From: Hyphomonadaceae bacterium
Lineage (GTDB): Bacteria > Pseudomonadota > Alphaproteobacteria > Caulobacterales > Hyphomonadaceae
Direction of reading: 5' to 3'
DNA length: 64,000 nucleotides
Assembly: GCA_028285145.1 (NCBI GenBank)
Contig: JANQQC010000048.1
Coordinates: forward strand, 20,277 to 84,276
Shown here: in pieces, positions 1 to 9,012 of the stretch
Layout of the letters: the number at the start of each line of letters is the position of its first letter
Position numbering within the stretch: position 1 is the stretch's first letter
Notes under the pieces: model-generated
Database searches by the model: none
Seen by the model: only the letters and a program-made list of their open reading frames with translations
What the model was told of the DNA's origin: nothing
Program-made: the position numbers and the translations under genes

Positions 1-1265
1 CAGCGGCGCGCAAGCGCGCAATTGATTCCGGCGGCATGTCGCTCGTGAAAGGCCTCAAGAACGCTTACGACGACCTGACCAAGAATGGCGGCATGCCGAG
101 CCAGGTCGACAAGCGCCCGTTCGAAGTCGGTAAGAACCTCGCCACATCCAAAGGTTCTGTTGTCTGGAAGAACGAGATTCTGGAGCTCATTCAGTATGAG
201 CCGCTCACAGAACAGGTATATGAAGTTCCCTTCCTGATCATCCCGCCGCAGATCAACAAGTTCTACGCGTCAGATTTGACGCCAATGGTCAGTGTCATCC
301 AGTTCCTGCTGGCTTCGGAAATGCAGCCCTTCATCATCTCCTGGCGCAATCCGACAAAGGAACACGCCCATTGGCGGCTGCAGGATTATGTCGACAGCCT
401 TGTTCAGGCCATGGAAGTGATCCGCAAGATTACCGGCCATGACAAGGTCAATGTGTCGGGCGCATGCTCGGGTGGCATTACTACGGCGACCCTCGCATCG
501 ACCCTTGCGGCCGCAGCCGATGACCGCATCAACACGATGACTTTCCAAGTCTGTGTCCTGAACCCGCAGCCCGACGACAGCGATATCGGACAAATGGCTT
601 CGGAGAACTCCCTTGAGATCGCGCGGAGCATGTCGAAGCGCCAAGGCATCCTGAAGGGAGACGATCTCGCTCGTATGTTTGCGTGGATGCGTCCGAACGA
701 CCTTGTCTGGAACTATGTCGTCAACAACTATTTGATGGGTGAGGATCCGCCGCCTTACGACGTACTCTACTGGAACAACGATACGACGAACCTACCGGCT
801 GGCCTGCACTCTGATTATCTGGACTTCGCCCTATACCAGCCCTTCGATAATCCTGGCGAAGTTGAGATCGCCGGACACATGGCGGATCTCACCAAGGTCG
901 ACTGCGATCTGTTCATCACGGCCGGCCTGACAGATCACATCACCCCCTGGAAGGCCTGCTATCGCACCACTCAGCTGACAGGCTCGAAGGATGTCACCTT
1001 CATTCTTTCATCGAGCGGTCATTTGCAGTCCCTGATCAATCCGCCCGGAAACCCGAAAGCGAAGTTTTTCCAGAGCAAGACGATCGCCGATACGGCTGAT
1101 GAGTGGCTGGCCGGTGCTGAGGAAACAGCTGGCTCATGGTGGCCGACATGGGCAGAGTGGCTGAAAGTCCGGTCCGGGTCGTTGAAGAACGCACCAAAGT
1201 CGACCGGATCCAAGGCATTCCCTGCGCTCTATGACTCGCCGGGACGTTACGTGTTCGACGAGTAA
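1..1265 (+). CDS. phaC: Poly(3-hydroxyalkanoate) synthase, 5'-truncated by the window edge
   Basis: This enzyme polymerises (R)-3-hydroxyacyl-CoA into PHA storage granules. The frame is open from base 3 to the edge and already reads a typical PhaC segment before the first ATG at base 36, so the true N-terminus lies upstream. Counting from that ATG, the lipase-box-like GACSGG motif has its catalytic Cys at codon 465-467. The downstream GLTDHITPW and SSGHLQS segments supply the expected Asp and His of the triad. About 420 residues are visible out of a family-typical 560-600, so the catalytic domain is complete. It is followed after 41 bases by a depolymerase gene, making a synthesis/mobilisation pair. 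The class (I or II) was not resolved by eye. Confidence 0.95.
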   Translation, partial: AARKRAIDSGGMSLVKGLKNAYDDLTKNGGMPSQVDKRPFEVGKNLATSKGSVVWKNEILELIQYEPLTEQVYEVPFLIIPPQINKFYASDLTPMVSVIQFLLASEMQPFIISWRNPTKEHAHWRLQDYVDSLVQAMEVIRKITGHDKVNVSGACSGGITTATLASTLAAAADDRINTMTFQVCVLNPQPDDSDIGQMASENSLEIARSMSKRQGILKGDDLARMFAWMRPNDLVWNYVVNNYLMGEDPPPYDVLYWNNDTTNLPAGLHSDYLDFALYQPFDNPGEVEIAGHMADLTKVDCDLFITAGLTDHITPWKACYRTTQLTGSKDVTFILSSSGHLQSLINPPGNPKAKFFQSKTIADTADEWLAGAEETAGSWWPTWAEWLKVRSGSLKNAPKSTGSKAFPALYDSPGRYVFDE

Positions 1266-1306
1266 GGCTGGGGCCTTCCAAACGTTGAGAAGGACAGGAG
1301 GCTTGC

Positions 1307-2176
1307 ATGGCCAGAGCGAAACCGAACGACGCGGATCGCCCACAAATCACGATGGAAACGGTTGGCGGCCAGAGCTTCCGCACCGCTTTCTGGCCAGCTG
1401 AGAAGAACCTCGGCAAGCGTCCGCTGCTGTTTTTCAATGGCATCGGCGCAAACCTCGAACTGGCCTTCGGTCTCGGGGATCTCATCCGGGACCGGGACAT
1501 CATCACCTTCGATGTCCCCGGCGTCGGCGAGTCGCCCCCAACGACGCTTCCCTATCGGCCGTGGATGCTCTGCCGTTGGGCACGCCAGCTGCTGGACCTT
1601 TACGGCTTGGACGATGTCGACGTGATGGGCGTGTCCTGGGGCGGCGCGCTCGCCCAGCAATTCGCTTTTCAGTATCGCAATCGTGTTGGTAAACTGATCC
1701 TTGCGGCGACGACGGCTGGCATGACCATGGTGCCGGGCAAGATCGCTTCAATTTCGAAGATGCGCGATCCTCGCCGCTACACAGACCCAAACTTCATGCG
1801 GGACAACTTCGCGACGCTCTACGGTGATGAAGTCACAGAAGGCGGCGGCGTTACGCATGTCTCATCTCTGCGCCCGCCACACCCGAAAGGATACGCTTAT
1901 CAGCTGCTCGCCTTCCTTGGCTGGTCGAGCCTGCCATTCATTCGCTTTCTGCGGATGCCGACGCTCGTACTCGCCGGCGACAAAGACCAGATCGTACCGA
2001 TCGCAAATGCGCATATCCTGAACTTCGCGCTTCCGAATTCGCGGATGCATGTGATCGAGGATGGGGGGCACCTGTTCCTTGTGACTAAAGCCGAAGACTG
2101 CATGCCGCAGATCATCGACTTCCTCGACCAGCCGGACGACGCCGATGTCGATATCACAGCAACGGAAGCGGCCTGA
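1307..2176 (+). CDS. phaZ: Intracellular PHA depolymerase, alpha/beta hydrolase fold
   Basis: Predicted to hydrolyse stored intracellular PHA to release hydroxy acids. The 289-residue protein has an NGIGANLEL segment, the nucleophile elbow GVSWGG, an ALAQQFA helix, an Asp in VLAGDKDQ and a His in DGGHLFL. This arrangement and the wording of the motifs match the Pseudomonas-type medium-chain-length PhaZ closely. The start is supported by an AGGAGG Shine-Dalgarno 8 bases upstream. It sits 41 bases after phaC and is probably co-transcribed. A generic alpha/beta hydrolase is the fallback reading, but the position next to phaC argues for PhaZ. Confidence 0.88.
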   Translation: MARAKPNDADRPQITMETVGGQSFRTAFWPAEKNLGKRPLLFFNGIGANLELAFGLGDLIRDRDIITFDVPGVGESPPTTLPYRPWMLCRWARQLLDLYGLDDVDVMGVSWGGALAQQFAFQYRNRVGKLILAATTAGMTMVPGKIASISKMRDPRRYTDPNFMRDNFATLYGDEVTEGGGVTHVSSLRPPHPKGYAYQLLAFLGWSSLPFIRFLRMPTLVLAGDKDQIVPIANAHILNFALPNSRMHVIEDGGHLFLVTKAEDCMPQIIDFLDQPDDADVDITATEAA

Positions 2177-2221
2177 TTGGGCGTAGGAGAGCTTACGCCG
2201 AACTTGCCGAATGTCCGGTAT

Positions 2222-2235
2222 TGACAGCGCTGTCA
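2222..2235. promoter_or_regulatory. Perfect 14-bp palindrome, candidate LacI-family operator for the zwf operon
   Basis: TGACAGCGCTGTCA is identical to its own reverse complement and has the central CG typical of LacI-family operators. It overlaps a TTGACA hexamer at 2221-2226 and lies 40 bases before the zwf ATG. A TATAGG sequence follows at 2241-2246, but the 14-base spacing is short for a sigma-70 promoter, so the promoter assignment is weak. A LacI-family gene lies at the other end of the same operon (7971-8996), which is the obvious candidate ligand. Binding is inference. Confidence 0.6.
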
Positions 2236-2274
2236 TTTGCTATAGGAAAAGGCTGGGGCTGACAGGATCGTGCT

Positions 2275-3744
2275 ATGGCGGAATTCATTCCCGTCGAATC
2301 GTTCGACATCGTCATTTTCGGTGGCACGGGTGACCTGTCTCGCCGCAAGCTGCTGCCGGCCTTGTTCCACCGATATTGCGACGCACAAATCCCCGACGAT
2401 AGCCGCATCATCGGCTCCGCCCGGAGCGAAATGGACGCGAAATCATTTCGCAGGTTTGCTCGAGACGCTTGCCAGGCTGCTACCGGCGATTCGTTTGACA
2501 CGAAGAACTGGACGGCCTTCGAAAAGCTGCTCGACTACCAAACTATGGATGCCACGGCACCGGATGCTGATTGGGACGGTCTGAAGTCCAAAATCTCCGA
2601 CGGGCGCAGCCGTCCGCACATCTTTTATCTTGCGACTGCGCCTCGTCTCTACGTGCCAATCTGTGAAGCGCTCGGAAAAGCCGGTCTGGCGTCAGAGCCT
2701 GCTCGTGTTGTGCTCGAAAAGCCGATCGGAACGGATCTTGAGTCTGCAAAGGCGATTAATGATGGCGTGTGCGCCGTATTCAATGAACCTCAAGTCTACA
2801 GGATTGATCATTATCTCGGCAAAGAGACCGTTCAGAACCTCATGGTGCTCCGGTTTGCCAACACTCTGTTCGAGCCTATCTGGTCGCGCGCCGCGGTCGA
2901 TCATGTCCAGATCACGGTCTCCGAGCTGCTCGGTCTAGAGGGCCGCGCCGATTACTACGACAAATCAGGTGCATTACGGGACATGGTGCAGAACCATATC
3001 CTTCAACTGCTTTGTTTGACGGCCATGGAGCCGCCCAACGCGCTCGACGGGGATGACATTCGCACCGAGAAGATAAAGGTGCTGCGCGCGCTCAAACCGA
3101 TCTCAGCCAAGGATGCCGCGCGGCACACGGTTCGCGCTCAGTACACAGCAGGTCTCGTCGATGGGGAGCCTGTTAAAGGCTATGCCGATGAGCTGAGCGG
3201 AGACGAGCCGAGCAAGACAGAGACGTTTGTCGCCATTAAGGCGGAGGTTGAGAACTGGCGTTGGGCCGGCGTGCCGTTTTATCTCCGCACAGGTAAGCGC
3301 ATGGACTCCAAGCGCTCGGAGATCGTTATCCAGTTCAAGCCCATCCCCCATCCGCTCTTTGGCGAAGCGGGTGGCGGTGCAAACCGGCTCGTCATTCGGC
3401 TGCAACCGGACGAGGCCGTTCGTCTCTTCGTTCAGATCAAGGAACCCGGTCCCGGCGGCCTGCGCATCAAGTCATTGCCACTCAATCTAGCCTATGCCGA
3501 GAATTTCGCGCTTCGCTATCCAGACGCTTATGAGCGGCTGCTAATGGATGTGGTGCGAGGGAATCTTTCCCTTTTCATGCGGCGGGACGAGGTCGAGGCC
3601 GCTTGGGACTGGGTCGATCACCTGATCGCGGCCTGGGCCGAAAGCGAAGTACCTCTGGAGAGCTATCAGGCCGGTTCAAACGGGCCTCTGTCTTCCGCCA
3701 TGCTCATGGACCGCGACGACCGGGCCTGGGTCGAAGGGGGCTGA
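2275..3744 (+). CDS. zwf: Glucose-6-phosphate 1-dehydrogenase
   Basis: Oxidises glucose 6-phosphate to 6-phosphogluconolactone with reduction of NAD(P)+, the entry step of the Entner-Doudoroff and oxidative pentose phosphate routes. The 489-residue length is standard. The N-terminal nucleotide-binding loop GGTGDLSRRK is at residues 16-25, the EKPIG segment at 148-152 and the active-site signature RIDHYLGKE at 176-184. It opens a tightly packed operon: pgl starts one base after its stop codon. The upstream palindrome at 2222-2235 suggests repression by a LacI-type protein. Confidence 0.98.
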   Translation: MAEFIPVESFDIVIFGGTGDLSRRKLLPALFHRYCDAQIPDDSRIIGSARSEMDAKSFRRFARDACQAATGDSFDTKNWTAFEKLLDYQTMDATAPDADWDGLKSKISDGRSRPHIFYLATAPRLYVPICEALGKAGLASEPARVVLEKPIGTDLESAKAINDGVCAVFNEPQVYRIDHYLGKETVQNLMVLRFANTLFEPIWSRAAVDHVQITVSELLGLEGRADYYDKSGALRDMVQNHILQLLCLTAMEPPNALDGDDIRTEKIKVLRALKPISAKDAARHTVRAQYTAGLVDGEPVKGYADELSGDEPSKTETFVAIKAEVENWRWAGVPFYLRTGKRMDSKRSEIVIQFKPIPHPLFGEAGGGANRLVIRLQPDEAVRLFVQIKEPGPGGLRIKSLPLNLAYAENFALRYPDAYERLLMDVVRGNLSLFMRRDEVEAAWDWVDHLIAAWAESEVPLESYQAGSNGPLSSAMLMDRDDRAWVEGG

Positions 3745-3745
3745 G

Positions 3746-4465
3746 ATGGATCGCGCGTTTAGCTTTCTGGAGTTTGACGCGCGAGAGGCGGCCTCGCACG
3801 CTATGGTCGAAAAGCTTTCCGATATGCTCACCGGCGCAATTGAGGCCAAGGGCAAGGCAAGCCTCATGGTCTCAGGGGGATCCACACCCGGTCTCGCGTA
3901 TGAAGCGCTCTCCCGGCGGGAGTTAGACTGGGCGTCCATAATGGTTGGTCTGGTAGATGAGCGTTGGGTCGATCCTTCAGATCCAGCTTCGAACGAGCGG
4001 CTCATCCGTAAAACTCTGCTGCAAAACCAAGCCAGCGCTGCGACGTTTCTTCCGATGAAGACCGATGATCCGGTCCCTTCAATTGCTGTTGACGAAATCT
4101 CTGCGTCGTACACCGCGGCGCTGGATTTCGATGCGATAACACTCGGCATGGGTCCGGACGGTCATACTGCCTCGTGGTTTCCCGGCGCAAAGGGACTTTC
4201 GGAGGCCATGTCGCCTGCTGGCCGGCAAATTGTTGCCGCGATCAACGCAGACGAGGCAGAGGTTGCAGGTGACCACCCGCTTCGGATGACGCTGACGGCA
4301 AACGCGATCAATACTGCAAGTGTCGCCTGCCTACTCCTGTTCGGTGAGGATAAGCGCCGCGTCTTCGAGGCTGCCGCCGAGGGATCTTTCGGCGAGACGG
4401 GCTTGCCAGTGTCTCAGGCCATCGCCGACCTGGAAAGCCGACTTCATGTATATTGGGGCCCATGA
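3746..4465 (+). CDS. pgl: 6-phosphogluconolactonase
   Basis: Hydrolyses 6-phosphogluconolactone to 6-phosphogluconate. The 239-residue protein carries the family motifs SGGSTP (43-48), DERW (71-74) and GMGPDGHTAS beginning at residue 134. It begins immediately after the zwf stop, and its own TGA overlaps the edd ATG as ATGA at 4462-4465, so it is translationally coupled on both sides. This position between zwf and edd is the usual alphaproteobacterial order. Confidence 0.97.
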   Translation: MDRAFSFLEFDAREAASHAMVEKLSDMLTGAIEAKGKASLMVSGGSTPGLAYEALSRRELDWASIMVGLVDERWVDPSDPASNERLIRKTLLQNQASAATFLPMKTDDPVPSIAVDEISASYTAALDFDAITLGMGPDGHTASWFPGAKGLSEAMSPAGRQIVAAINADEAEVAGDHPLRMTLTANAINTASVACLLLFGEDKRRVFEAAAEGSFGETGLPVSQAIADLESRLHVYWGP

Positions 4466-6303
4466 GCATGAGTGAAATGAATCCCGCCATCGCTGAAATC
4501 ACCGCCCGGATCGAGGCACGTTCCCGAGAGAGCCGCGCCGAGTATCTCAAGATGGTCCGCTCCCGGCGACCGGATGGATATGCCCGCCGAAAGCTGACGG
4601 AGGGCAATCTTGCTCATGTCTCGGCTGGTTGTGCTGTCATCGATAAGGTCCAAATTCTCGGCGATGGTTGGCCAAATATCGGGATTGTCACAGCCTATAA
4701 CGACATGCTGTCGGCACATGCGCCCTTTGAAAACTATCCCCAATTGATCCGCGAGGCCGCGCGGGAAGTGAATGCAACAGCACAGGTGGCCGGCGGCGTG
4801 CCAGCCATGTGTGATGGCGTCACACAAGGCCAGGACGGGATGGAGTTGTCCCTATTCTCGAGGGATGTCATTGCAATGGCATCTGCCGTGGCCCTGAGCC
4901 ACGACGCGTTCGATGCAGCTTTGCACATGGGTGTGTGCGACAAGATCGTTCCCGGGCTCGTGATTGCGGCGTTGCGCTTTGGCTGGTTGCCATCTGTGTT
5001 CGTACCAGCGGGGCCGATGCCAAGCGGTTTGCCCAATCCCGAGAAGGTTCGCGTCCGTCAGGAGTTCGCGATGGGCAAGGTTGGTCGCGACGAGCTTCTG
5101 AAGGCCGAGGCGGAGAGTTATCACAGCCCCGGGACTTGCACGTTTTACGGTACAGCCAATTCCAATCAGATGCTGATGGAGGTGATGGGGTTTCATCTGC
5201 CGGGCGCGGCGTTCGTCAATCCCGGGACCGATTTGCGAGCAGCGCTAACCAAGGCTGCTGCGCAGCGCGCAGTCGCGCTTTCCATAAACGGTATTTATAC
5301 GCCGGCGGGCGAAATGATCGACGCAAGTTCGGTCGTCAACGCAATTGTTGGGCTTATGGCGACGGGCGGCTCAACAAATCACGCGCTTCATATACCAGCG
5401 ATGGCGGCCGCTGCCGGATTTGAAGTGACGCTGGAAGACCTTGCCGATGTCAGTGCGGTGACACCGCTTCTGTGCCGGATTTACCCAAATGGCTCAGCAG
5501 ACGTGAACCATTTCCACGCAGCTGGTGGCATGGGCTTCCTGATCCGCGAGCTCATCGCTGCAGGGCTGTTGGATGGCGCTGCGCAGGGTGTGGGTGGCCC
5601 GCTTAGGCTTTATTCGCAGGAACCCTGGCTGAACGATGGGCGGCTGGAATGGCGGGAAGCTCCTGATCGTAGTCGCGACATGGATATCCTTCGTCCAGTC
5701 TCTGATCCATTCCAGGCGGATGGCGGCCTGCGCATGATCGATGGTCCTCTGGGGCGAGGCGTAAGTAAGGTATCGGCGGTTAAGCCGGAACACCGCGTCG
5801 TTCAGGCACCGGCCCGGGTCTTTGACAGTCAGGCCGCCTTCAAACAGGCCTTTGACAACGGTGAGTTGGAGCGTGATTTTATCACCGTGCTTCGCTTTCA
5901 GGGGCCTGCGGCGAACGGCATGCCGGAGCTCCACAGTGTCACCCCGCCGCTTGGCGCGCTTCAGGATCAGGGATTCAAAGTAGCTCTTGTCACCGACGGT
6001 CGCATGTCCGGCGCAAGCGGAAAGATTCCTTCAGCGATCCACATCGGCCCGGAGGCGGCGCGCGGCGGTCCTATTGCGAGGGTACAGGATGGCGACATTC
6101 TTCGCCTCGATACCAATACCGGCGAGTTGGAAGTTCAAGTTAATGTTGCTGAGTTTGTTGCTCGCGAACCGGCACCGTTCCGTCCAAACGATAACCAGAG
6201 CGGGCTTGGACGAGAGCTTTTCGCGGCCTTCCGCAGCAATGCCAGCGGTTCGGATGCCGGCGGCAGCCTGTTTAATCTGCTTGGTAAGGCAGGCGTACAA
6301 TGA
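4462..6303 (+). CDS. edd: 6-phosphogluconate dehydratase
   Basis: Converts 6-phosphogluconate to 2-keto-3-deoxy-6-phosphogluconate (KDPG), the first committed Entner-Doudoroff step. It belongs to the IlvD/Edd family of iron-sulfur dehydratases. The expected cluster-binding Cys positions are visible in the segments [18 protein letters not shown] and [17 protein letters not shown] at 4453 is in frame, but ATG 4462 forms an ATGA overlap with the pgl stop and is the more likely start, giving 613 residues. The stop overlaps the start of glk in the same way. Confidence 0.97.
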   Translation: MSMSEMNPAIAEITARIEARSRESRAEYLKMVRSRRPDGYARRKLTEGNLAHVSAGCAVIDKVQILGDGWPNIGIVTAYNDMLSAHAPFENYPQLIREAAREVNATAQVAGGVPAMCDGVTQGQDGMELSLFSRDVIAMASAVALSHDAFDAALHMGVCDKIVPGLVIAALRFGWLPSVFVPAGPMPSGLPNPEKVRVRQEFAMGKVGRDELLKAEAESYHSPGTCTFYGTANSNQMLMEVMGFHLPGAAFVNPGTDLRAALTKAAAQRAVALSINGIYTPAGEMIDASSVVNAIVGLMATGGSTNHALHIPAMAAAAGFEVTLEDLADVSAVTPLLCRIYPNGSADVNHFHAAGGMGFLIRELIAAGLLDGAAQGVGGPLRLYSQEPWLNDGRLEWREAPDRSRDMDILRPVSDPFQADGGLRMIDGPLGRGVSKVSAVKPEHRVVQAPARVFDSQAAFKQAFDNGELERDFITVLRFQGPAANGMPELHSVTPPLGALQDQGFKVALVTDGRMSGASGKIPSAIHIGPEAARGGPIARVQDGDILRLDTNTGELEVQVNVAEFVAREPAPFRPNDNQSGLGRELFAAFRSNASGSDAGGSLFNLLGKAGVQ

Positions 6304-7271
6304 CGGAGCTTGTCGTTGGAGACGTGGGCGGTACCAGCGCCCGGTTCGGCATCGCCCAATTGGTTGATGGCGTGCCCCATGTCGAGGCTTTCAGGAAGGT
6401 TCCCGGAGACAGTTTCGGGCGTTTCTCGGACGCACTGGATGCCTACCTCAGGGACACAGGTGCCGCGCCAAGGCATGGCCTGTTCGCGCTTGCCGGTCCG
6501 GTCATCGATGGTGGTGTGTCCCTCGTCAATCGACCGGAATGGCCAACGATTGAGAGCAACAGGATTGCAGATCAGTTCGGTCTGGAGTCGGTTTCCCTCG
6601 TCAATGATTTCGCGGCCATGGCGCGCAGCGTCCCGGCTCTGCCAGAGGACGCTTTTCTTCAAGTCTTGCCCGGAACGGCTCAACCCCGTCACCCGGTACT
6701 TGTTGCTGGTCCCGGCACAGGTTTCGGTGTTGCGACTATCCTGCCCAAAGTACAGGGTTGGCGCGTCGTGAGCGGAGAAGGCGGTCATAGTGCCTATGCC
6801 GCTCGAACAGAAACCGAATTCGCGATCGTCGAAGCATTACACGGACTTGGCCACGACTACGTCTCCAACGAGTTGATCCTGTCTGGATCGTCCTTCGATG
6901 ATGTTCATCGGGCTGTCTGCAATGTGCATGGTCGCTCTTACGAGCCCCTGTCGCCTCAAGCTGTGCTTGACGCTGCTAACGCAGGCGACCCTGTTGGCCT
7001 CGAAATCTGCCTGTTACGTGCAAGGGGAACGCTTGGCGCGGCCGGTGATTTCGCGCTTGCGAACGGTGCGCGGGGCGGTGTGGTGATTGCCGGCGGTGTT
7101 GCGCAGCGGCTGCGAAGCTACATCACGTCGGATGAGGCGACGAGCCGCTTTCTCGATCGCGGCCCGCGCTCAGATTACATGGAGGACCTGCCCGTTCGCC
7201 TGCTCATTGATGAAGCGGCACCTCTCGTTGGCGCAGCGGCGCTTTTCTTCGAAAATGGGGCTGTGTCGTGA
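6300..7271 (+). CDS. glk: Glucokinase, ROK-unrelated Glk family
   Basis: Phosphorylates glucose to glucose 6-phosphate with ATP, feeding Zwf. The 323-residue protein begins with the phosphate-binding GDVGGTSARFG, has VNDFAAMA containing the catalytic Asp, and GPGTGFGVA further on, as in the Escherichia coli Glk family (Pfam Glucokinase). The ATG overlaps the edd stop (ATGA at 6300-6303), and a GTGA overlap couples it to eda. Its placement inside the ED operon means free glucose is probably the incoming substrate. Confidence 0.95.
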   Translation: MTELVVGDVGGTSARFGIAQLVDGVPHVEAFRKVPGDSFGRFSDALDAYLRDTGAAPRHGLFALAGPVIDGGVSLVNRPEWPTIESNRIADQFGLESVSLVNDFAAMARSVPALPEDAFLQVLPGTAQPRHPVLVAGPGTGFGVATILPKVQGWRVVSGEGGHSAYAARTETEFAIVEALHGLGHDYVSNELILSGSSFDDVHRAVCNVHGRSYEPLSPQAVLDAANAGDPVGLEICLLRARGTLGAAGDFALANGARGGVVIAGGVAQRLRSYITSDEATSRFLDRGPRSDYMEDLPVRLLIDEAAPLVGAAALFFENGAVS

Positions 7272-7903
7272 AGACTATGTCTGACTTCCTCGCAGCGATA
7301 GCTCGGGCCCCAATTGTGCCTGTGCTAACAGTTGAAACGGTTGAGGAGGCGGCTCCGCTCGCGGATGCCCTGATGCGGGGTGGCCTGACCACACTCGAAG
7401 TTACATTGCGCACGCCTGCAGCTCTGGAGGCGCTCACTGAGATGAAGTCGGCCGCTCCGGGCATGCTGGTCGGTGCCGGGACGATCCTTTCAGAGGGCGA
7501 TATCGACGCGGCCATGAAAGCTGGCGCAGATTTTCTTGTCACGCCCGGCCTTTCGCCTTCACTCGCCACCGCTGTCATCGAGCAGGATATTGTAACGCTC
7601 CCTGGCGTCTCGACTGCGAGCGAAGCGATGACGCGATTTGATGAGGGCTTTGCGTTCCTCAAATTCTTTCCCGCCGAGGCGGCTGGTGGTGTGCCGTTCC
7701 TGAAGTCTCTTGCCGGCCCGCTGTCCCATCTCGACTTTATGCCGACGGGCGGGATCACTGCCGCCTTGGCGAAGACTTATCTTTCTCTTCCGAACGTTCC
7801 TGCCATCGGTGGCTCATGGATGGCTCCGAAGGCAGATATCCAAGCAGGCACCTGGGACAAGATCGCTGAAAGCGCCAAGACTGCCCTTGCTGTACTGGAC
7901 TGA
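7268..7903 (+). CDS. eda: KDPG aldolase (2-dehydro-3-deoxy-phosphogluconate aldolase)
   Basis: Cleaves KDPG to pyruvate and glyceraldehyde 3-phosphate, completing the Entner-Doudoroff pathway. The 211-residue class I aldolase has the active-site Glu in TTLEVTLRT (E44) and the Schiff-base Lys in FLKFFPAE (K132). The GTG at 7268 overlaps the glk stop as GTGA. An in-frame ATG at 7277 is a possible alternative start three codons later. It is the last enzyme gene of the operon, and the regulator gene starts 67 bases downstream. Confidence 0.97.
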   Translation: MKTMSDFLAAIARAPIVPVLTVETVEEAAPLADALMRGGLTTLEVTLRTPAALEALTEMKSAAPGMLVGAGTILSEGDIDAAMKAGADFLVTPGLSPSLATAVIEQDIVTLPGVSTASEAMTRFDEGFAFLKFFPAEAAGGVPFLKSLAGPLSHLDFMPTGGITAALAKTYLSLPNVPAIGGSWMAPKADIQAGTWDKIAESAKTALAVLD

Positions 7904-7970
7904 AAGCCGAGTTGGTAAAGTTGAGCGCAGGGGTCTACAGTTCGCCGATGACGCGCATTCTGGAAGCTGT

Positions 7971-8996
7971 ATGAGGCCGGGCCGGCAAACGACGCTCGAC
8001 GATGTGGCACGTCATGCCTGCGTGTCCCCGAAAACCGTATCCCGCGTCATGAATGGCGAACCCAATGTCCGTACCGCTACGCGCGAGCGGGTCGTCGCAG
8101 CCGCGCAAGAGCTTGGCTACAGACCAAACCCGGCCGCACGGAGCCTCGCCGCATCGCGGTCTTTTCTGCTCGGTCACCTGCAGGACAATCCAAACAGGGA
8201 GTATCTGGGCCGCGCCAATGATGGGATTTACGCTGCCTGCAGGGATCGCGGTTACTATCTTTTGCCCGAGCCTTTAGACCAGAACGCCCCCGACTGCATG
8301 GACCGTGTGGAGGCCTTTCTGGATACATCAGGCGTTGACGGCGTGATCCTGACGCCACCGCTTTGTGATGATCCCCGCGTGCTTGCCGCTTTGCGTGAGC
8401 GGGAGATGCCCTTCGTGTTGATCTCGCCACTAGCAACCGATCCGACCGCCTCTCAGGTCAGGATGAATCAGAAGGAAGCAGGCCGTCAGATGACCCAGCA
8501 TCTCATCGGCCACGGTCATCGGCGCATTGCCTTCATTGCCGGACCGCCATCTCACAAGGCTGCAACAGAGCGCCGGGTCGGATTCGAGGCAGCGCTGGAG
8601 GAGGCCGGGCTCGATCGCGCCTGCTGCCCGATCGTCACGGCGGATTTTTCCTACAGGGCCGGGCTACAGGCCGCCGAACCGCTCTTGTCCTCGGATCAAA
8701 GGCCGACCGCCATTTTTGCAGCGAGTGACCAGATCGCATCGGGCGTCATGACGTGCGCGATGACCAAGGGGCTTTCCATTCCAGACGACCTCTCGATTGC
8801 CGGTTTTGACGCAACAGAGATGGGCCGCGCACTCTGGCCACCACTCACAACTATTCGCCAACCGATTGAACGAATGACGGGCGCGGCTGCGCGCTACCTC
8901 ATGACGAAAGACGAAGACCGTAAGGATCCGTTGCTGGAAGAGTTCGGCTTCGAGATCATCCTTGGCGGATCGACTGGACCAGCTCCGACCGGCTAG
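7971..8996 (+). CDS. LacI-family transcriptional regulator, probable ED operon regulator
   Basis: A 341-residue DNA-binding repressor/activator. The N-terminal helix-turn-helix and hinge are clear: TTLDDVARHACVSPKTVSRV at residues 7-26, followed by LGYRPNPAARSLA. The rest is a periplasmic-binding-protein-like effector domain with the usual GVDGVILTPP and IFAASDQIASG segments. The frame is open further upstream into eda, but the LacI N-terminus aligns with ATG 7971, so the longer reading is rejected. It lies behind zwf-pgl-edd-glk-eda on the same strand. The likely target is the palindrome at 2222-2235. The effector is unknown (KDPG, gluconate or glucose derivatives are candidates). Confidence 0.93.
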   Translation: MRPGRQTTLDDVARHACVSPKTVSRVMNGEPNVRTATRERVVAAAQELGYRPNPAARSLAASRSFLLGHLQDNPNREYLGRANDGIYAACRDRGYYLLPEPLDQNAPDCMDRVEAFLDTSGVDGVILTPPLCDDPRVLAALREREMPFVLISPLATDPTASQVRMNQKEAGRQMTQHLIGHGHRRIAFIAGPPSHKAATERRVGFEAALEEAGLDRACCPIVTADFSYRAGLQAAEPLLSSDQRPTAIFAASDQIASGVMTCAMTKGLSIPDDLSIAGFDATEMGRALWPPLTTIRQPIERMTGAAARYLMTKDEDRKDPLLEEFGFEIILGGSTGPAPTG

Positions 8997-9012
8997 CTCG
9001 CCAACCTTTCAC

